64,000 nucleotides of DNA from Paraburkholderia phenazinium. Lineage in GTDB: Bacteria > Pseudomonadota > Gammaproteobacteria > Burkholderiales > Burkholderiaceae. Shown one piece after another: positions 1 through 9,017 of the stretch (within the stretch, counting starts at the first letter, position 1; each line of letters starts with the position of its first letter). A program made the translations under genes and the position numbers. The DNA lies in contig NZ_FSRM01000001.1 of NCBI RefSeq assembly GCF_900141745.1, forward strand, positions 2,790,001 to 2,854,000, given 5' to 3'. The notes beneath the pieces were generated by a model that was not told the origin of the DNA, searched no databases, and saw only the letters and a program-made list of their open reading frames with translations.

Positions 1-2
1 CG

Positions 3-692
3 CTTCGCATCGAGCGAGACGGCGTGGCAATTGAAGTTCCGGGAGGCGCAATTATCGGCCTTGCGGGTGCGCCAGTTGGTCCGTCGTCGCTGATCGATGC
101 GCTGACCGGTATCACACCCGCGGGCGCATGGACTATCACACGAGATGGTACCCGCGTCAGTTATTCGCATCCCTCAGCCGGTGCGCGCGATGGCGTCGGA
201 TTCGTGTCGGGGGATCGCTCGAACAAGGGCATCCTCGCCACTCTGCCGATTGTGGACAACCTCGTTGCGGCAGCGCGTGTCGTCAACCGACGCAATGTCG
301 TGGGACGCGCCGAAATTGCACAGAGCGCGCAACTACTCGAAGCGCTGAAGATCCGCGCGGGCTCGCTTTGGGATCTGCCCGCTACGTTGAGCGGCGGCAC
401 CCAGCAAAAACTGCTGATTGCCCGCTGGCTGTTGCTGAGTCCGAAGCTGCTGGTGCTCGAGGAGCCGACGCGCGGCGTCGACATCCGCACGAAGCGCGAG
501 ATCTACACGCTGATTCGAAAGATGGCGGAGCAGGGAACCACGGTCGTCTGGTGGTCCACCGAATACATCGAGCTGGTCGAACTATGCGACACCGTGCTCG
601 CTTTCGATCTCGACGGTAAGCCAACCGAGGTTCTGCGGCACGCCGACGTCAATGAAACTCAGCTCGCCACCGCAACAGGCATGGCCGCCTAG
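3..692 (+). CDS. Sugar ABC transporter ATP-binding protein, C-terminal part (cut by window edge)
   Basis: This is the second nucleotide-binding half of a CUT2-type (RbsA/AraG-like) ATPase that energises sugar uptake. The frame is open to the left edge, so the first half and the true start lie outside the window. Visible are the ABC signature SGGTQQK and a Walker B stretch LLVLEEPTRGVD, where the usual Asp-Glu pair reads Glu-Glu. The degenerate second Walker A (GLAGAPVGPSS) is normal for this family, in which the second site is often inactive. A permease follows 40 bp downstream and a binding protein after that, completing the transporter. Substrate cannot be read from the sequence. Confidence 0.93.
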   Translation, partial: LRIERDGVAIEVPGGAIIGLAGAPVGPSSLIDALTGITPAGAWTITRDGTRVSYSHPSAGARDGVGFVSGDRSNKGILATLPIVDNLVAAARVVNRRNVVGRAEIAQSAQLLEALKIRAGSLWDLPATLSGGTQQKLLIARWLLLSPKLLVLEEPTRGVDIRTKREIYTLIRKMAEQGTTVVWWSTEYIELVELCDTVLAFDLDGKPTEVLRHADVNETQLATATGMAA

Positions 693-732
693 GCTCGGTT
701 GGTGAAAGAACGATATCTACCTGGAGACAGTC

Positions 733-1728
733 ATGAAATCAGTCACTCATTCGATCGCGGAGGGGCACGTGCGGCAAGGCGGCACGGGTCGTCGCCTGTT
801 CTCGGCGTATCGCACCGAGATTGCTATTGCGATTGCGATCATCGTGATCGAACTCGCGGTCGGCATGATCGTCCCGGCGGCACTGTCCGGCGGCAATATA
901 TCCAATGTTACGCAAGCGGCCGCACCGCTCGTCATCATGGCATTCGGCGTGCTGCTCGTGATCATTACGGGCGGCATCGATCTGTCAGTGGGTTCGGTGT
1001 TTTCGCTTACCGGTATGGTCACCGGTCTTGTCATGGCGCACGGTTACGGTGCGATCGTCAGTAGTCTTGCCGGATTGTCGGTAGGTCTCCTTATCGGCGC
1101 CATTAACGGTGCGCTCGTTACATTCGTTGGACTTGCGCCATTCGTCGTAACGCTCAGCACCTATGCGATTGCGGGCAGTCTCTCATTCATCGTGACGGAT
1201 GGCCATTCGTTGCCCATCTCCAACCCCGACTACTGGCTGCTGAATTCGGGAACGCTGATTCCCGGCCTACCCAATTACGCTTTGTGGTGCGTGCTACTGC
1301 TCATCGCCATCGAGTTCAGTCTGCGCAAGATCGTCGCGGGCCGGTGGCTGTATGCCATCGGCAGCAGCAGTTCTTCGGCACGCGTCATCGGGATTCCCGT
1401 CAATCGCGTACGGCTCGGTGCCTATCTGCTTTCGGGACTGTTCGCTTCGTTCGCAAGCATAGTCAGCGTGTCATACATCAGCAACGCGGAAGCCACAGCA
1501 GGGTCGAGCCTGATGTTGCAGGCGATCGCAGCGGTCGTCATTGGCGGTGCGAGTCTCTTTGGCGGCACCGGTTCGGCGATTGGCGCGCTGCTCGGTGCGC
1601 TGATGATCACGATCATTCAGAACGGCGCGAACCTCATTGGCGTCAACAGCTTCTGGCAAGGCACCGTGACCGGTGTCGTGATTCTCGTTGCGGTCCTCGT
1701 GGACCGCGTAACCAAAGCCCGGCGTTAG
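733..1728 (+). CDS. Sugar ABC transporter permease (RbsC-like)
   Basis: A 331-residue integral membrane protein of the BPD_transp_2 family, the permease of ribose/xylose-type ABC importers in the inner membrane. It has about nine to ten hydrophobic segments and the family motif [10 protein letters not shown] at residues 80-89, followed later by a conserved [11 protein letters not shown] stretch. The ATG at 733 has a good ribosome binding site (GGAGA, 723-727). It lies between the ATPase gene and the binding-protein gene on the same strand with short gaps, so the three form one operon. Confidence 0.94.
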   Translation: MKSVTHSIAEGHVRQGGTGRRLFSAYRTEIAIAIAIIVIELAVGMIVPAALSGGNISNVTQAAAPLVIMAFGVLLVIITGGIDLSVGSVFSLTGMVTGLVMAHGYGAIVSSLAGLSVGLLIGAINGALVTFVGLAPFVVTLSTYAIAGSLSFIVTDGHSLPISNPDYWLLNSGTLIPGLPNYALWCVLLLIAIEFSLRKIVAGRWLYAIGSSSSSARVIGIPVNRVRLGAYLLSGLFASFASIVSVSYISNAEATAGSSLMLQAIAAVVIGGASLFGGTGSAIGALLGALMITIIQNGANLIGVNSFWQGTVTGVVILVAVLVDRVTKARR

Positions 1729-1763
1729 GCACGGGTTCACTCACGCTAGCAGTCAAGGAGACA

Positions 1764-2789
1764 ATGATGGATAAGCGCGTGTCAAAATCAGGAAGCGGGT
1801 TTTCGGGCAAGCCGCTCGCAAGGTTTATTGCAGCATCGGCACTGACGCTCGCCGCGGGACTCGCGTCGCAGATGTCGGTCGCGCAGGACAAGCAAACCAT
1901 CGCGTATATCGCGCCGTCGCTGGACATTTCGTACTGGCAATGGGTTGCCTATGGCGTCAAGCAAAGGGCACAGGAGCTGGGCATGAACTACGTGGAGTTC
2001 ACGTCCGAGAATTCGCCGGCCAGGCAGATGGACAATGTTCGCACCGCATTGACACGCGGAGTCAGCGCAATCGTGATGGGACCGGTCAGTTCGACCAGTA
2101 CGCCTCCCGTGCTGCGGCTGCTGAAGTCAAAGTCCGTGCCGGTGGCATTTGCGGGTATTGGGCCGCAGGCCGGTGAAACTGACTACACGTCAGCTGTGAC
2201 CGCGAACAACTACGACACCGGCAAAGCCGAGGGTGCGTACGTCTGCAAGCTCGCGAAGGATCGAGGCAGCAACAAGGTGGCGGTGCTATCGTTGCCGCAG
2301 GACCGGGAAAATGCGCAGAAATACATGAAGGGCGCCCAGGAGTCGTTCAAGAGCGGTGGCTGTGACGTTGCGCAGGTACTCGAGACCCACGGGCTGACCG
2401 TCAACGAGGCAGTCCAGCAGGCCAACGACGTTCTCACGGCGCATCCTGATGTCAAGGCAATCTACGGCATGTATGACGAAGCCGCCACCGGCGCTGCGAA
2501 GGCGCTGCAGACGCGCGGCAGCGTCGGCAAGGTAGCGGTGGTCACGGCAGACGGCAGCCCGACGACGATCAAGCTGCTGCGCGATGGGCAGATCCAGGGT
2601 ATCTACTTGCAGGAGGCCGTAGGACAGGGGATCGATGCGACTACACAGGTCTTCAATGCGCTGAATCACAAGCCGACCACTCAGGAACTGGCGCTCAAGG
2701 AACCCCTCGTGACGAAGGAGACGATTGACCAGCCGGACGCACAGGCAACCGTCAAAAGGGTCTATCCGCCGTCAGCGGGTCAATACTAA
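1764..2789 (+). CDS. Sugar ABC transporter substrate-binding protein
   Basis: A 341-residue periplasmic binding protein of the type I fold (Peripla_BP_4, ribose-binding-like). Residues 1-41 are a signal peptide with a long n-region, a hydrophobic stretch ALTLAAGL and a probable cleavage site near SVAQ. The mature protein begins [15 protein letters not shown], the usual first beta strand and ligand-contact loop. The frame runs further upstream, but the ATG at 1764 follows AAGGAG (1755-1760) and gives a proper signal peptide, so it is chosen. It is the third gene of the first transporter operon. Confidence 0.92.
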   Translation: MMDKRVSKSGSGFSGKPLARFIAASALTLAAGLASQMSVAQDKQTIAYIAPSLDISYWQWVAYGVKQRAQELGMNYVEFTSENSPARQMDNVRTALTRGVSAIVMGPVSSTSTPPVLRLLKSKSVPVAFAGIGPQAGETDYTSAVTANNYDTGKAEGAYVCKLAKDRGSNKVAVLSLPQDRENAQKYMKGAQESFKSGGCDVAQVLETHGLTVNEAVQQANDVLTAHPDVKAIYGMYDEAATGAAKALQTRGSVGKVAVVTADGSPTTIKLLRDGQIQGIYLQEAVGQGIDATTQVFNALNHKPTTQELALKEPLVTKETIDQPDAQATVKRVYPPSAGQY

Positions 2790-2874
2790 TGCTTCAGCAG
2801 GACGCGCCGCGGATCCGTCGCTCGCATTTCGCGAGCGGCGCTTCGACGCCGACCGACCTCATACGGAAGACACC

Positions 2875-3771
2875 ATGGACAATCTGCCCATCATCGACCC
2901 GCATCATCATCTTTACGATCTCAGGACCGGTACCTACCCCTGGCTGCAGGGGCCGATGCTCAAGCGCGTATTCGGTGATTACACCGCTATTCGCAAGGAC
3001 TATCTGATCGACGACTTCCTGGCCGACATCAGGAATCAGAACGTCGTGAAGACGGTTCATCTTCAGGTCGAGTACGATCACAACGACCCGGTCGCGGAAA
3101 CGCGTTGGCTTCAGAGCGTCGCCGACGTGCACGGCTATCCGCACGGTATCGTCGGATTCGCGGACCTGTCAGCACCGAAAGCGCAGGCCGTGATCGAAGA
3201 GCACTGCCAGTATGCGAACGTACGCGGTATTCGCCAATGCCTGAACTTCCACCGCGATCCGGTGAAGACGTTTATCGAGAACCCTCGCCTGATGAGCGAT
3301 CCACAATGGCGTAAAGGATATACGCTGCTCAAACGTCACAATTTGTCGTTCGACCTGCAGCTTTACTACACCCAGATGGAAGATGCGCTGGCGCTGGCGC
3401 GCGACTTTCCGGATACACCGATGGTGCTCAACCACACCGGCATGCCGGTTGACCGGACACCGGAAGAGATCGAGGGCTGGAAGCAGGGCATGAGGTCGCT
3501 CGCATCGGCTCAGAATGTTTTCTGCAAGATATCCGGACTGGGGATGGGCGACTGGAAATGGACGGTTCACAGCATCCGCCCATTTGTTCTGCATGCGATC
3601 GAGGCGTTCGGTGTGGATCGCTGTATGTTTGCGAGCAATTTCCCGGTCGACAAGCTTTTTAGCAGTTACGACGCAGTCTTCGATGCATTCAAGGAGATCA
3701 CGAAAGAATTCTCTTCCGACGAGCGGCGCGCGCTGTTCCACGACAATGCAGAACGGGTGTACAGGCTCTGA
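2875..3771 (+). CDS. Amidohydrolase family protein (lactonase-like)
   Basis: A 298-residue TIM-barrel hydrolase of the amidohydrolase-2 family, which includes 2-pyrone-4,6-dicarboxylate lactonase and sugar lactonases. The metal-binding DPHHH motif is at residues 8-12, and a later KTVHLQVEYDH and a C-terminal MFASNFPVDK stretch match the lactonase-like branch. The ATG at 2875 is chosen because the homologous region starts right there; the frame itself extends about 150 bp further up without similarity. It sits 85 bp after a sugar-binding protein gene. Inference: it opens a sugar-derived lactone made by a dehydrogenase in this locus. Confidence 0.85.
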   Translation: MDNLPIIDPHHHLYDLRTGTYPWLQGPMLKRVFGDYTAIRKDYLIDDFLADIRNQNVVKTVHLQVEYDHNDPVAETRWLQSVADVHGYPHGIVGFADLSAPKAQAVIEEHCQYANVRGIRQCLNFHRDPVKTFIENPRLMSDPQWRKGYTLLKRHNLSFDLQLYYTQMEDALALARDFPDTPMVLNHTGMPVDRTPEEIEGWKQGMRSLASAQNVFCKISGLGMGDWKWTVHSIRPFVLHAIEAFGVDRCMFASNFPVDKLFSSYDAVFDAFKEITKEFSSDERRALFHDNAERVYRL

Positions 3772-3824
3772 AGTTCGTCAATTGCTATGTCGGTCATCGA
3801 TCGCCCGCCGAAAGCCGGAATGGG

Positions 3825-5069
3825 TTATCGGTTGGTTATGCCGTCCAGAATGGACGCGATGCACTGAGGCGCAAGGGCATGTTCGATACCAAGGACAGTG
3901 CCACCAATGGCACCTGCATACTGATTCAGCGCGGTATTCTCAATCAGAAGGCTGCGTGTAGCCAGTGGCAACGCGCGCCGGTAGACGACTGCGCGCACAC
4001 CGGCCAGCAGATCGTCGCTGATGCGTGCCATGCGGCCACCCAGTACGATCGCGGCGGGGTTAAACATATGCACGACCATTGCGATGACCTCGCCAATTTC
4101 CGCTGCAGCTTCCCGCACCAGTCTGATCGCGTGACGGTCGCCTGCACGTACGAGCCGCACCAGATCGTCGATAGTGTCCGCGCCCGCGTCGGGTAACTGG
4201 CGCAGGCTGCGCAACACGGCCGTTGTAGAAGCAACCGCTTCTACACAACCGATGTTGCCGCATCCGCAGATCACATCGTCTCGTCCTGGAACGCGGATAT
4301 GGCCGATGTCGCCCGCGGATCCGTCTGCGCCGCGATGCAGACTTCCGTCCGCTGTGACAACACCGCAGCCGATCCCGGTCGATACCTTTGCAAACAGCAA
4401 GGGCGACTGGCCGGCCGGACGCGTGCGCGCCTCGCCGAGTGCCATGAGATTCACGTCGTTGTCCACCAGCACCGCCGCCTTAAGGCGTGCCTGCAGATAC
4501 TCGGACACAGGAAATTCGTCCCAGCCAGGCATGATAGGTGGCCGTACACAGACACCCCGCCCGAAATCGACCGGGCTTGGCAGCCCCACCACTACGCTAC
4601 GTATGGCGAGATCGGCGAGATGATGCTCGGCGAGCATCTGCCGGAACCTTTCGATCACGAGATCGAGTACCGGCTCCGGACCTAGCGCGATGTCTACGCT
4701 GAAGACCGTTTCGGCGAGTCTGCGTTGCGCGAGGTCGGAGATCACGAGGCGACCGTGTGTCGCGCCCATGTCGGCAACCAGTACGAGTCCTGCACGCGGA
4801 TTGAGTACGAGCATCGTGCCGGGCCGTCCGCGGCTCGCAGCCCCCGCTGCCTGTTCCTTGACGAGTCCTGCATCGATCAAGGGCTGGGCCAGTTGCGAAA
4901 TGGTTGATCGCGCAAACCCCGTAAGACGCGCGAGGTCCGCCCGGCTGACACCCTGAGACGAAGCAATGAGTTGCGCGAGCTTGCTGTGGACTTCGTACTC
5001 CTCGAGCCGGAAGGCGCGATCGAAGGTAGCCAGCCGAGAAGGCAGGGAAGAGAGTGTGCGGTCGGTCAT
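3825..5069 (-). CDS. ROK-family transcriptional regulator
   Basis: A 414-residue protein with an N-terminal winged helix-turn-helix (about residues 28-75, SRADLARLTGFARSTISQL) and a C-terminal ROK sugar-kinase-like domain. A zinc-site motif CGCGNIGC lies near residues 266-273. Proteins of this NagC/XylR type repress sugar operons until the sugar or its phosphate binds. The start at 5069 gives the expected domain order; the longer open frame upstream shows no similarity. It is divergent from the Gfo/Idh gene and the AlsBAC-like transporter, and convergent with the amidohydrolase, so it is the likely regulator of this locus. Confidence 0.9.
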   Translation of the reverse strand: MTDRTLSSLPSRLATFDRAFRLEEYEVHSKLAQLIASSQGVSRADLARLTGFARSTISQLAQPLIDAGLVKEQAAGAASRGRPGTMLVLNPRAGLVLVADMGATHGRLVISDLAQRRLAETVFSVDIALGPEPVLDLVIERFRQMLAEHHLADLAIRSVVVGLPSPVDFGRGVCVRPPIMPGWDEFPVSEYLQARLKAAVLVDNDVNLMALGEARTRPAGQSPLLFAKVSTGIGCGVVTADGSLHRGADGSAGDIGHIRVPGRDDVICGCGNIGCVEAVASTTAVLRSLRQLPDAGADTIDDLVRLVRAGDRHAIRLVREAAAEIGEVIAMVVHMFNPAAIVLGGRMARISDDLLAGVRAVVYRRALPLATRSLLIENTALNQYAGAIGGTVLGIEHALAPQCIASILDGITNR

Positions 5070-5237
5070 GAGCGGTCCTGTTTGCAGCGAGCTTACTTTC
5101 TCCGATCCGACGCAGCAAGGCCCCGTTGCATCCCCCATAGACGCAGTATTTATGTCGGCAATCGAATTAAATAATACAAATTGTCGCCTGTTCCCTTCAC
5201 TCGATATCGTACTTCCGTGAACAAAACGGAGAATCGA
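5070..5237. promoter_or_regulatory. Divergent promoter region, ROK regulator / sugar operon
   Basis: A 168-bp intergenic stretch between two divergently transcribed genes. Its right half is AT-rich (5160-5185, including AATTAAATAATACAAATT), unlike the surrounding GC-rich coding DNA, which fits a promoter/operator for a ROK repressor. I cannot assign exact -35/-10 boxes or an operator by eye. Confidence 0.5.
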
Positions 5238-6377
5238 ATGACGGAGTCGCTTCACGTCGCGATCATCGGCGCGGGCATGATGGGGGCGGTGCATACGCGC
5301 GCGGCGCGGCTCGCCGGAGCCACCGTATGCGGTATAGCCGCATCGAGCGAAGCCAGTGCGGTGGAGGCATCGGCGCGGCATGCTATCCCACGGGCGTATC
5401 GGTCAGCGGTTGAAGCAATCGAAGATCGCGCCGTGGATGTCGTGCACATCTGCACGCCGAATGCGAGCCATTTTCAGCTGGCGCTCGCGGCACTCGAAGC
5501 CGGCAAGCACGTGGTCTGCGAGAAGCCCCTCGCTACCACTGAACGTGATGCATCCGCGCTTGTTGTTGCGGCGCGCAAAAGCGGTCGCGTTGCGACGATT
5601 CCCTTTGTCTATCGTTACCATCCGATGGTGCGTGAAGCGCGCGCACTGGTTCAGGACGGAACTGTCGGCGCATTGCAACTGATCCACGGCAGCTATCTGC
5701 AGGACTGGCTTCTTGGCGCATCCGATACGAACTGGCGCGTCGACTCAGCCCAAGGTGGTGCGTCTCGCGCGTTTGCCGACATCGGATCCCACTGGTGCGA
5801 TCTGATCGAATGGGTGAGCGGAGAGCGTTTTGCATCGGTCGCTGCGATCTTGCAAACCACTGTGGCGAGGCGCCCGACGCATACGGCGCGTACTTTCTCA
5901 TCTGGCTCAGAGAGCACGGATAGCAAATCTGCCGCGACCGAAGCAGTGGTGACCGAAGACGTAGCGGGCGCGTTACTGCGTACGGCGAATGGAGTCCTCG
6001 CCACGTTGACCATCAGTCAGGTCTCAGCCGGACGCAAGAATCGGCTTTGGTTCGAAATCGACGGGGCGCGCGCGAGCGTCACCTTCGATCAGGAAGAACC
6101 CGAGCGGCTCTGGGTCGGTGCACGCGACGAAAGCCGGTTGCTGGTACGTGACCCTTCGCGCGGCAGCGCCGAACAACGTCGGCTCGCGACCTTGCCAGCC
6201 GGTCACTCACAAGGTTACGCCCAATGCTTTGAGGCATTCGTCGCCGACACCTACGCGACCATTCGTGGCGAGACGTGCATCGGTCTGCCAACTTTTGAGG
6301 ATGGCTGGCGCTCGGCACGCATCGTCGAAGCAGTGCTCGCGTCGAGTCGAGAGGGACATTGGCAGGCCATCCATTAG
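5238..6377 (+). CDS. Gfo/Idh/MocA family oxidoreductase
   Basis: A 379-residue NAD(P)-dependent sugar or polyol dehydrogenase. The Rossmann motif GAGMMG is at residues 11-16 and the family EKP motif at 95-97, followed by the C-terminal alpha/beta domain. The ATG at 5238 follows GGAG (5228-5231) and gives the canonical N-terminus; an upstream in-frame start would add about 19 residues. It is the first gene of the operon that continues with the AlsBAC-like transporter 111 bp downstream. Likely role (inference): oxidation of the imported sugar, perhaps to a lactone or keto-sugar. The exact substrate is unknown. Confidence 0.9.
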   Translation: MTESLHVAIIGAGMMGAVHTRAARLAGATVCGIAASSEASAVEASARHAIPRAYRSAVEAIEDRAVDVVHICTPNASHFQLALAALEAGKHVVCEKPLATTERDASALVVAARKSGRVATIPFVYRYHPMVREARALVQDGTVGALQLIHGSYLQDWLLGASDTNWRVDSAQGGASRAFADIGSHWCDLIEWVSGERFASVAAILQTTVARRPTHTARTFSSGSESTDSKSAATEAVVTEDVAGALLRTANGVLATLTISQVSAGRKNRLWFEIDGARASVTFDQEEPERLWVGARDESRLLVRDPSRGSAEQRRLATLPAGHSQGYAQCFEAFVADTYATIRGETCIGLPTFEDGWRSARIVEAVLASSREGHWQAIH

Positions 6378-6430
6378 TGCGTCAGGCGTCAACTCCCGCG
6401 CAAGACAGGAAACCCATGCAACAAAACACG

Positions 6431-6470
6431 CGGTACGGCTTTTTGTACCGAATAACGACCGCTTATGCGG
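6431..6470 (+). other. Two small hairpins upstream of the binding-protein gene
   Basis: CGGTAC (6431-6436) pairs perfectly with GTACCG (6445-6450) around an 8-base loop, and CCGC/GCGG (6459-6470) forms a second hairpin around TTAT, just before the ribosome binding site of the gene at 6489. They could be a weak processing or attenuation site between the dehydrogenase and transporter genes. Function is not established. Confidence 0.35.
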
Positions 6471-6488
6471 CACATCAGGAGACGCAGA

Positions 6489-7436
6489 ATGAATACGAAA
6501 AAACGCAACTTTCTTACGGCTGGCGCTGCAGCACTGGCCATCACGCTAACCGCCTGGACCCCTGCACACGCGGCTGACATCGCTATCGTGCTTAAGACCT
6601 TGTCGAACCCCTATTGGGTAGCAATGCGCGATGGTGTGCTCAAGGAAGCGAAATCCAAAGGCGTTACAGTGGACGTGTTCGCTGGCAATAGCGAGGACGA
6701 TATTCAGGGGCAACAGCGGATTCTCGAAGACGCGCTGAACAAGAGCTACAAAGCCATCGGTGTGGCACCGACCACAGCGGTAAGTCTGGTTCAATCCGTT
6801 GCCAATGCAACGAAGAAGGGCATCTATGTCGTCAATATCGACGAAAAGATTGACCCGGGCCAGCTGAAAGCTGCAGGCGGCTCGGTCCTGGCCTTCATCG
6901 CGACCGACAACGTCGCACTCGGCAACAAGGCGGGCAACTTTATTGTCCAGAAGCTGGGCGCAGCGGGTGGCAAGGTTGCAATCGTTGAAGGTAAGGCCGG
7001 CAATGTGACGGGAGACGCGCGTCGTGACGGCGCAAAACAGGCTTTCGCAAAAGCTGCGAACGTGACGGTAGTTGCCAGTCAACCGGCCGACTGGGACCGC
7101 TCGAAAGCGCTCGACGTGGCGACCAATATTCTGCAACGGAATCCGGACCTGAAGGCGATTTACGCGGCCAACGACACGATGGCCCTTGGCGCGGTGCAGG
7201 CAGTCAAGAACGGCGACAAGCTTGGCAAGGTGATTGTCGTGGGCACCGATGGCGTACCTGAGGCGATCGATTCGGTAAAGCACGGTGAGCTGACTGCGAC
7301 CGTTGCCCAGGATTCTGAAGCGATGGGTGCGAAGGCAGTCGACCTGCTGCTTGACGCCTTGAAAACGAAGCCCGCGATCAGCGCCGATACCGCACCGACC
7401 TTTTTCCCGATCGAATCGCACCTGGTGACCAAATGA
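6489..7436 (+). CDS. Sugar ABC transporter substrate-binding protein (AlsB-like)
   Basis: A 315-residue periplasmic binding protein. A signal peptide (cleavage after AHA, residue 28) precedes ADIAIVLKTLSNPYW, and the stretches VNIDEKIDPGQLKAAGG, VAIVEGKAGN and SQPADWDRSKALDVAT resemble E. coli D-allose-binding AlsB as I remember it. This makes an aldohexose or ribose-like ligand plausible but does not prove it. The ATG at 6489 follows CAGGAGACG; an upstream in-frame ATG would add eight basic residues. ATPase and permease genes with matching AlsA/AlsC-like features follow directly, and a strong hairpin lies right after the stop. Confidence 0.92.
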   Translation: MNTKKRNFLTAGAAALAITLTAWTPAHAADIAIVLKTLSNPYWVAMRDGVLKEAKSKGVTVDVFAGNSEDDIQGQQRILEDALNKSYKAIGVAPTTAVSLVQSVANATKKGIYVVNIDEKIDPGQLKAAGGSVLAFIATDNVALGNKAGNFIVQKLGAAGGKVAIVEGKAGNVTGDARRDGAKQAFAKAANVTVVASQPADWDRSKALDVATNILQRNPDLKAIYAANDTMALGAVQAVKNGDKLGKVIVVGTDGVPEAIDSVKHGELTATVAQDSEAMGAKAVDLLLDALKTKPAISADTAPTFFPIESHLVTK

Positions 7437-7441
7437 GTCTC

Positions 7442-7465
7442 GCGTGGCGCCAGCGCGCGCCACGC
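7442..7465 (+). other. Intercistronic hairpin after the binding-protein gene
   Basis: GCGTGGCGC (7442-7450) and GCGCCACGC (7457-7465) form a perfect 9-bp GC-rich stem with a 6-base loop, starting six bases after the stop codon of the binding-protein gene and ending 24 bases before the ATPase gene. There is no T-tract, so it is better read as a 3'-end stabiliser or partial attenuator that keeps binding protein in excess over membrane subunits. Confidence 0.65.
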
Positions 7466-7488
7466 TTCAGTCGCGGAGCGAAGTGAAG

Positions 7489-8997
7489 ATGAACGAAGTT
7501 CTGGTGGAAGTGCGCGGTGTGTCGAAGGTATTTCCTGGCACAGTGGCGCTCAAGGACGTCAGCTTCGACGTCAGGGCTGGCGAAGTGCATGTGCTTCTGG
7601 GTGAAAACGGTGCGGGCAAGTCGACCTTGATGAAGCTGCTGAGCGGAATCTACGAGCCGACGTCGGGCAAGATCGTCGCAGGCGGTGTGGAGTACACGAA
7701 GCTTTCGCCGACGCTGTCCACTGAGCTCGGCATTTGCCTGATCTATCAGGAGCTAAGTGTTATCGACTATCTCAGCATCGAGGAAAATCTGTTCGTCGGG
7801 CGAATTCCAACTATACGACGCCTGGGCATTCCGGTGGTTGACCGTCGAACGATGCAACGCAAGGCGCGCGACGTATTGGCAAGCGTCGGCCTCGAGCGTG
7901 ACCCGAATACGCTCGTGGGCGACCTCAGCATCTCCGAGAAGCAGCAGGTGGAAATCGCCAAGGCGCTGGCCAGCGAAGCGCGTTTGATCATCATGGACGA
8001 ACCTACTTCGTCACTGACCGACACTGAGGTCGGCCGGCTTTTCGAAGTGATTGCTGAACTGAAGCGCCATGGTGTTGGCATAGTCTATATCTCGCACAAG
8101 CTAAAGGAGATTCCGATAATCGGAGATCGCGTGACGGTGCTAAAGGACGGACGTTACGTGGGTACATACGACGCCAGGGCCACCTCGACCGAGCGTCTTG
8201 TCTCGCTGATGGTGGGGCGCGAAATCGTCGATGGACGGCCGGGCGACGCAACGAGAGCCGCTGAAATCGTGTTCTCTGTGCGCAGTCTGTCCTCTCGTGA
8301 TGGCAGGGTACGCGACGTCTCATTCGACGTACATCGCGGGGAGATCCTCGGCTTTGCCGGATTGATGGGGTCGGGCCGCAGCGAATTGATGGAGACCATT
8401 TTCGGGGTGCGTAGCAAGTCAGGCGGTCGCATGGCGCTGAACGGGCGCGACATTGTGGTTGATTCCCCGTATCAGGCGGTCAAGCAGGGGCTCGCTTTCG
8501 TTACGGAAGACCGCCGCGCGACGGGCTTCTTTCACAATCTGAGCATCGAAGAGAACATCTTCATCGCGCCTGCGTTACGCAGCACACGACGTGCGTTGTC
8601 GCTCGGCCGGATCGACCTTGGGCGGCAGCGTGAGCTTGGACTGATTTACAAGGATCGCTTACGGATTCGCTGCGCCACACCGACTCAAAACATCACCGAA
8701 CTCTCCGGGGGAAATCAGCAAAAAGCGATTATCGCAAAGTGGCTCGCGGCGCAAAGCGATCTGTTTATCTTCGATGAACCGACGCGTGGGATCGACATTG
8801 GCGCGAAGTCCGAGATTTACGCAATCATGCGCACGCTCGCCAACGAGGGTAGAGCGATCCTGATGGTGTCGTCGGAGCTGCCGGAATTGATCGCGGTGTG
8901 TGATCGCATTGCAGTCTATCGCGACGGCACGGTGGCCGACACCCTTGTCAATGCCGACGCTACTGAGGAATCGATCATGAAGATCGCCACGTCATGA
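7489..8997 (+). CDS. Sugar ABC transporter ATP-binding protein (AlsA-like)
   Basis: A 502-residue CUT2 ATPase with two nucleotide-binding halves. The first has Walker A GENGAGKS (38-45), signature-like LSISEKQQ and Walker B LIIMDEPTSSL. The second has a degenerate Walker A (GLMGSGRSE), signature LSGGNQQK and Walker B LFIFDEPTRGID. The text IYQELSVIDYLSIEENL resembles E. coli AlsA. The ATG at 7489 is used. A GTG at 7483 with GGAG five bases upstream is an equally good start and would add two residues. The gene overlaps the next by ATGA at 8994-8997 if the permease starts at its first ATG. Confidence 0.94.
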   Translation: MNEVLVEVRGVSKVFPGTVALKDVSFDVRAGEVHVLLGENGAGKSTLMKLLSGIYEPTSGKIVAGGVEYTKLSPTLSTELGICLIYQELSVIDYLSIEENLFVGRIPTIRRLGIPVVDRRTMQRKARDVLASVGLERDPNTLVGDLSISEKQQVEIAKALASEARLIIMDEPTSSLTDTEVGRLFEVIAELKRHGVGIVYISHKLKEIPIIGDRVTVLKDGRYVGTYDARATSTERLVSLMVGREIVDGRPGDATRAAEIVFSVRSLSSRDGRVRDVSFDVHRGEILGFAGLMGSGRSELMETIFGVRSKSGGRMALNGRDIVVDSPYQAVKQGLAFVTEDRRATGFFHNLSIEENIFIAPALRSTRRALSLGRIDLGRQRELGLIYKDRLRIRCATPTQNITELSGGNQQKAIIAKWLAAQSDLFIFDEPTRGIDIGAKSEIYAIMRTLANEGRAILMVSSELPELIAVCDRIAVYRDGTVADTLVNADATEESIMKIATS

Positions 8998-9017
8998 ACA
9001 AACGGGAAGGGGACAAA

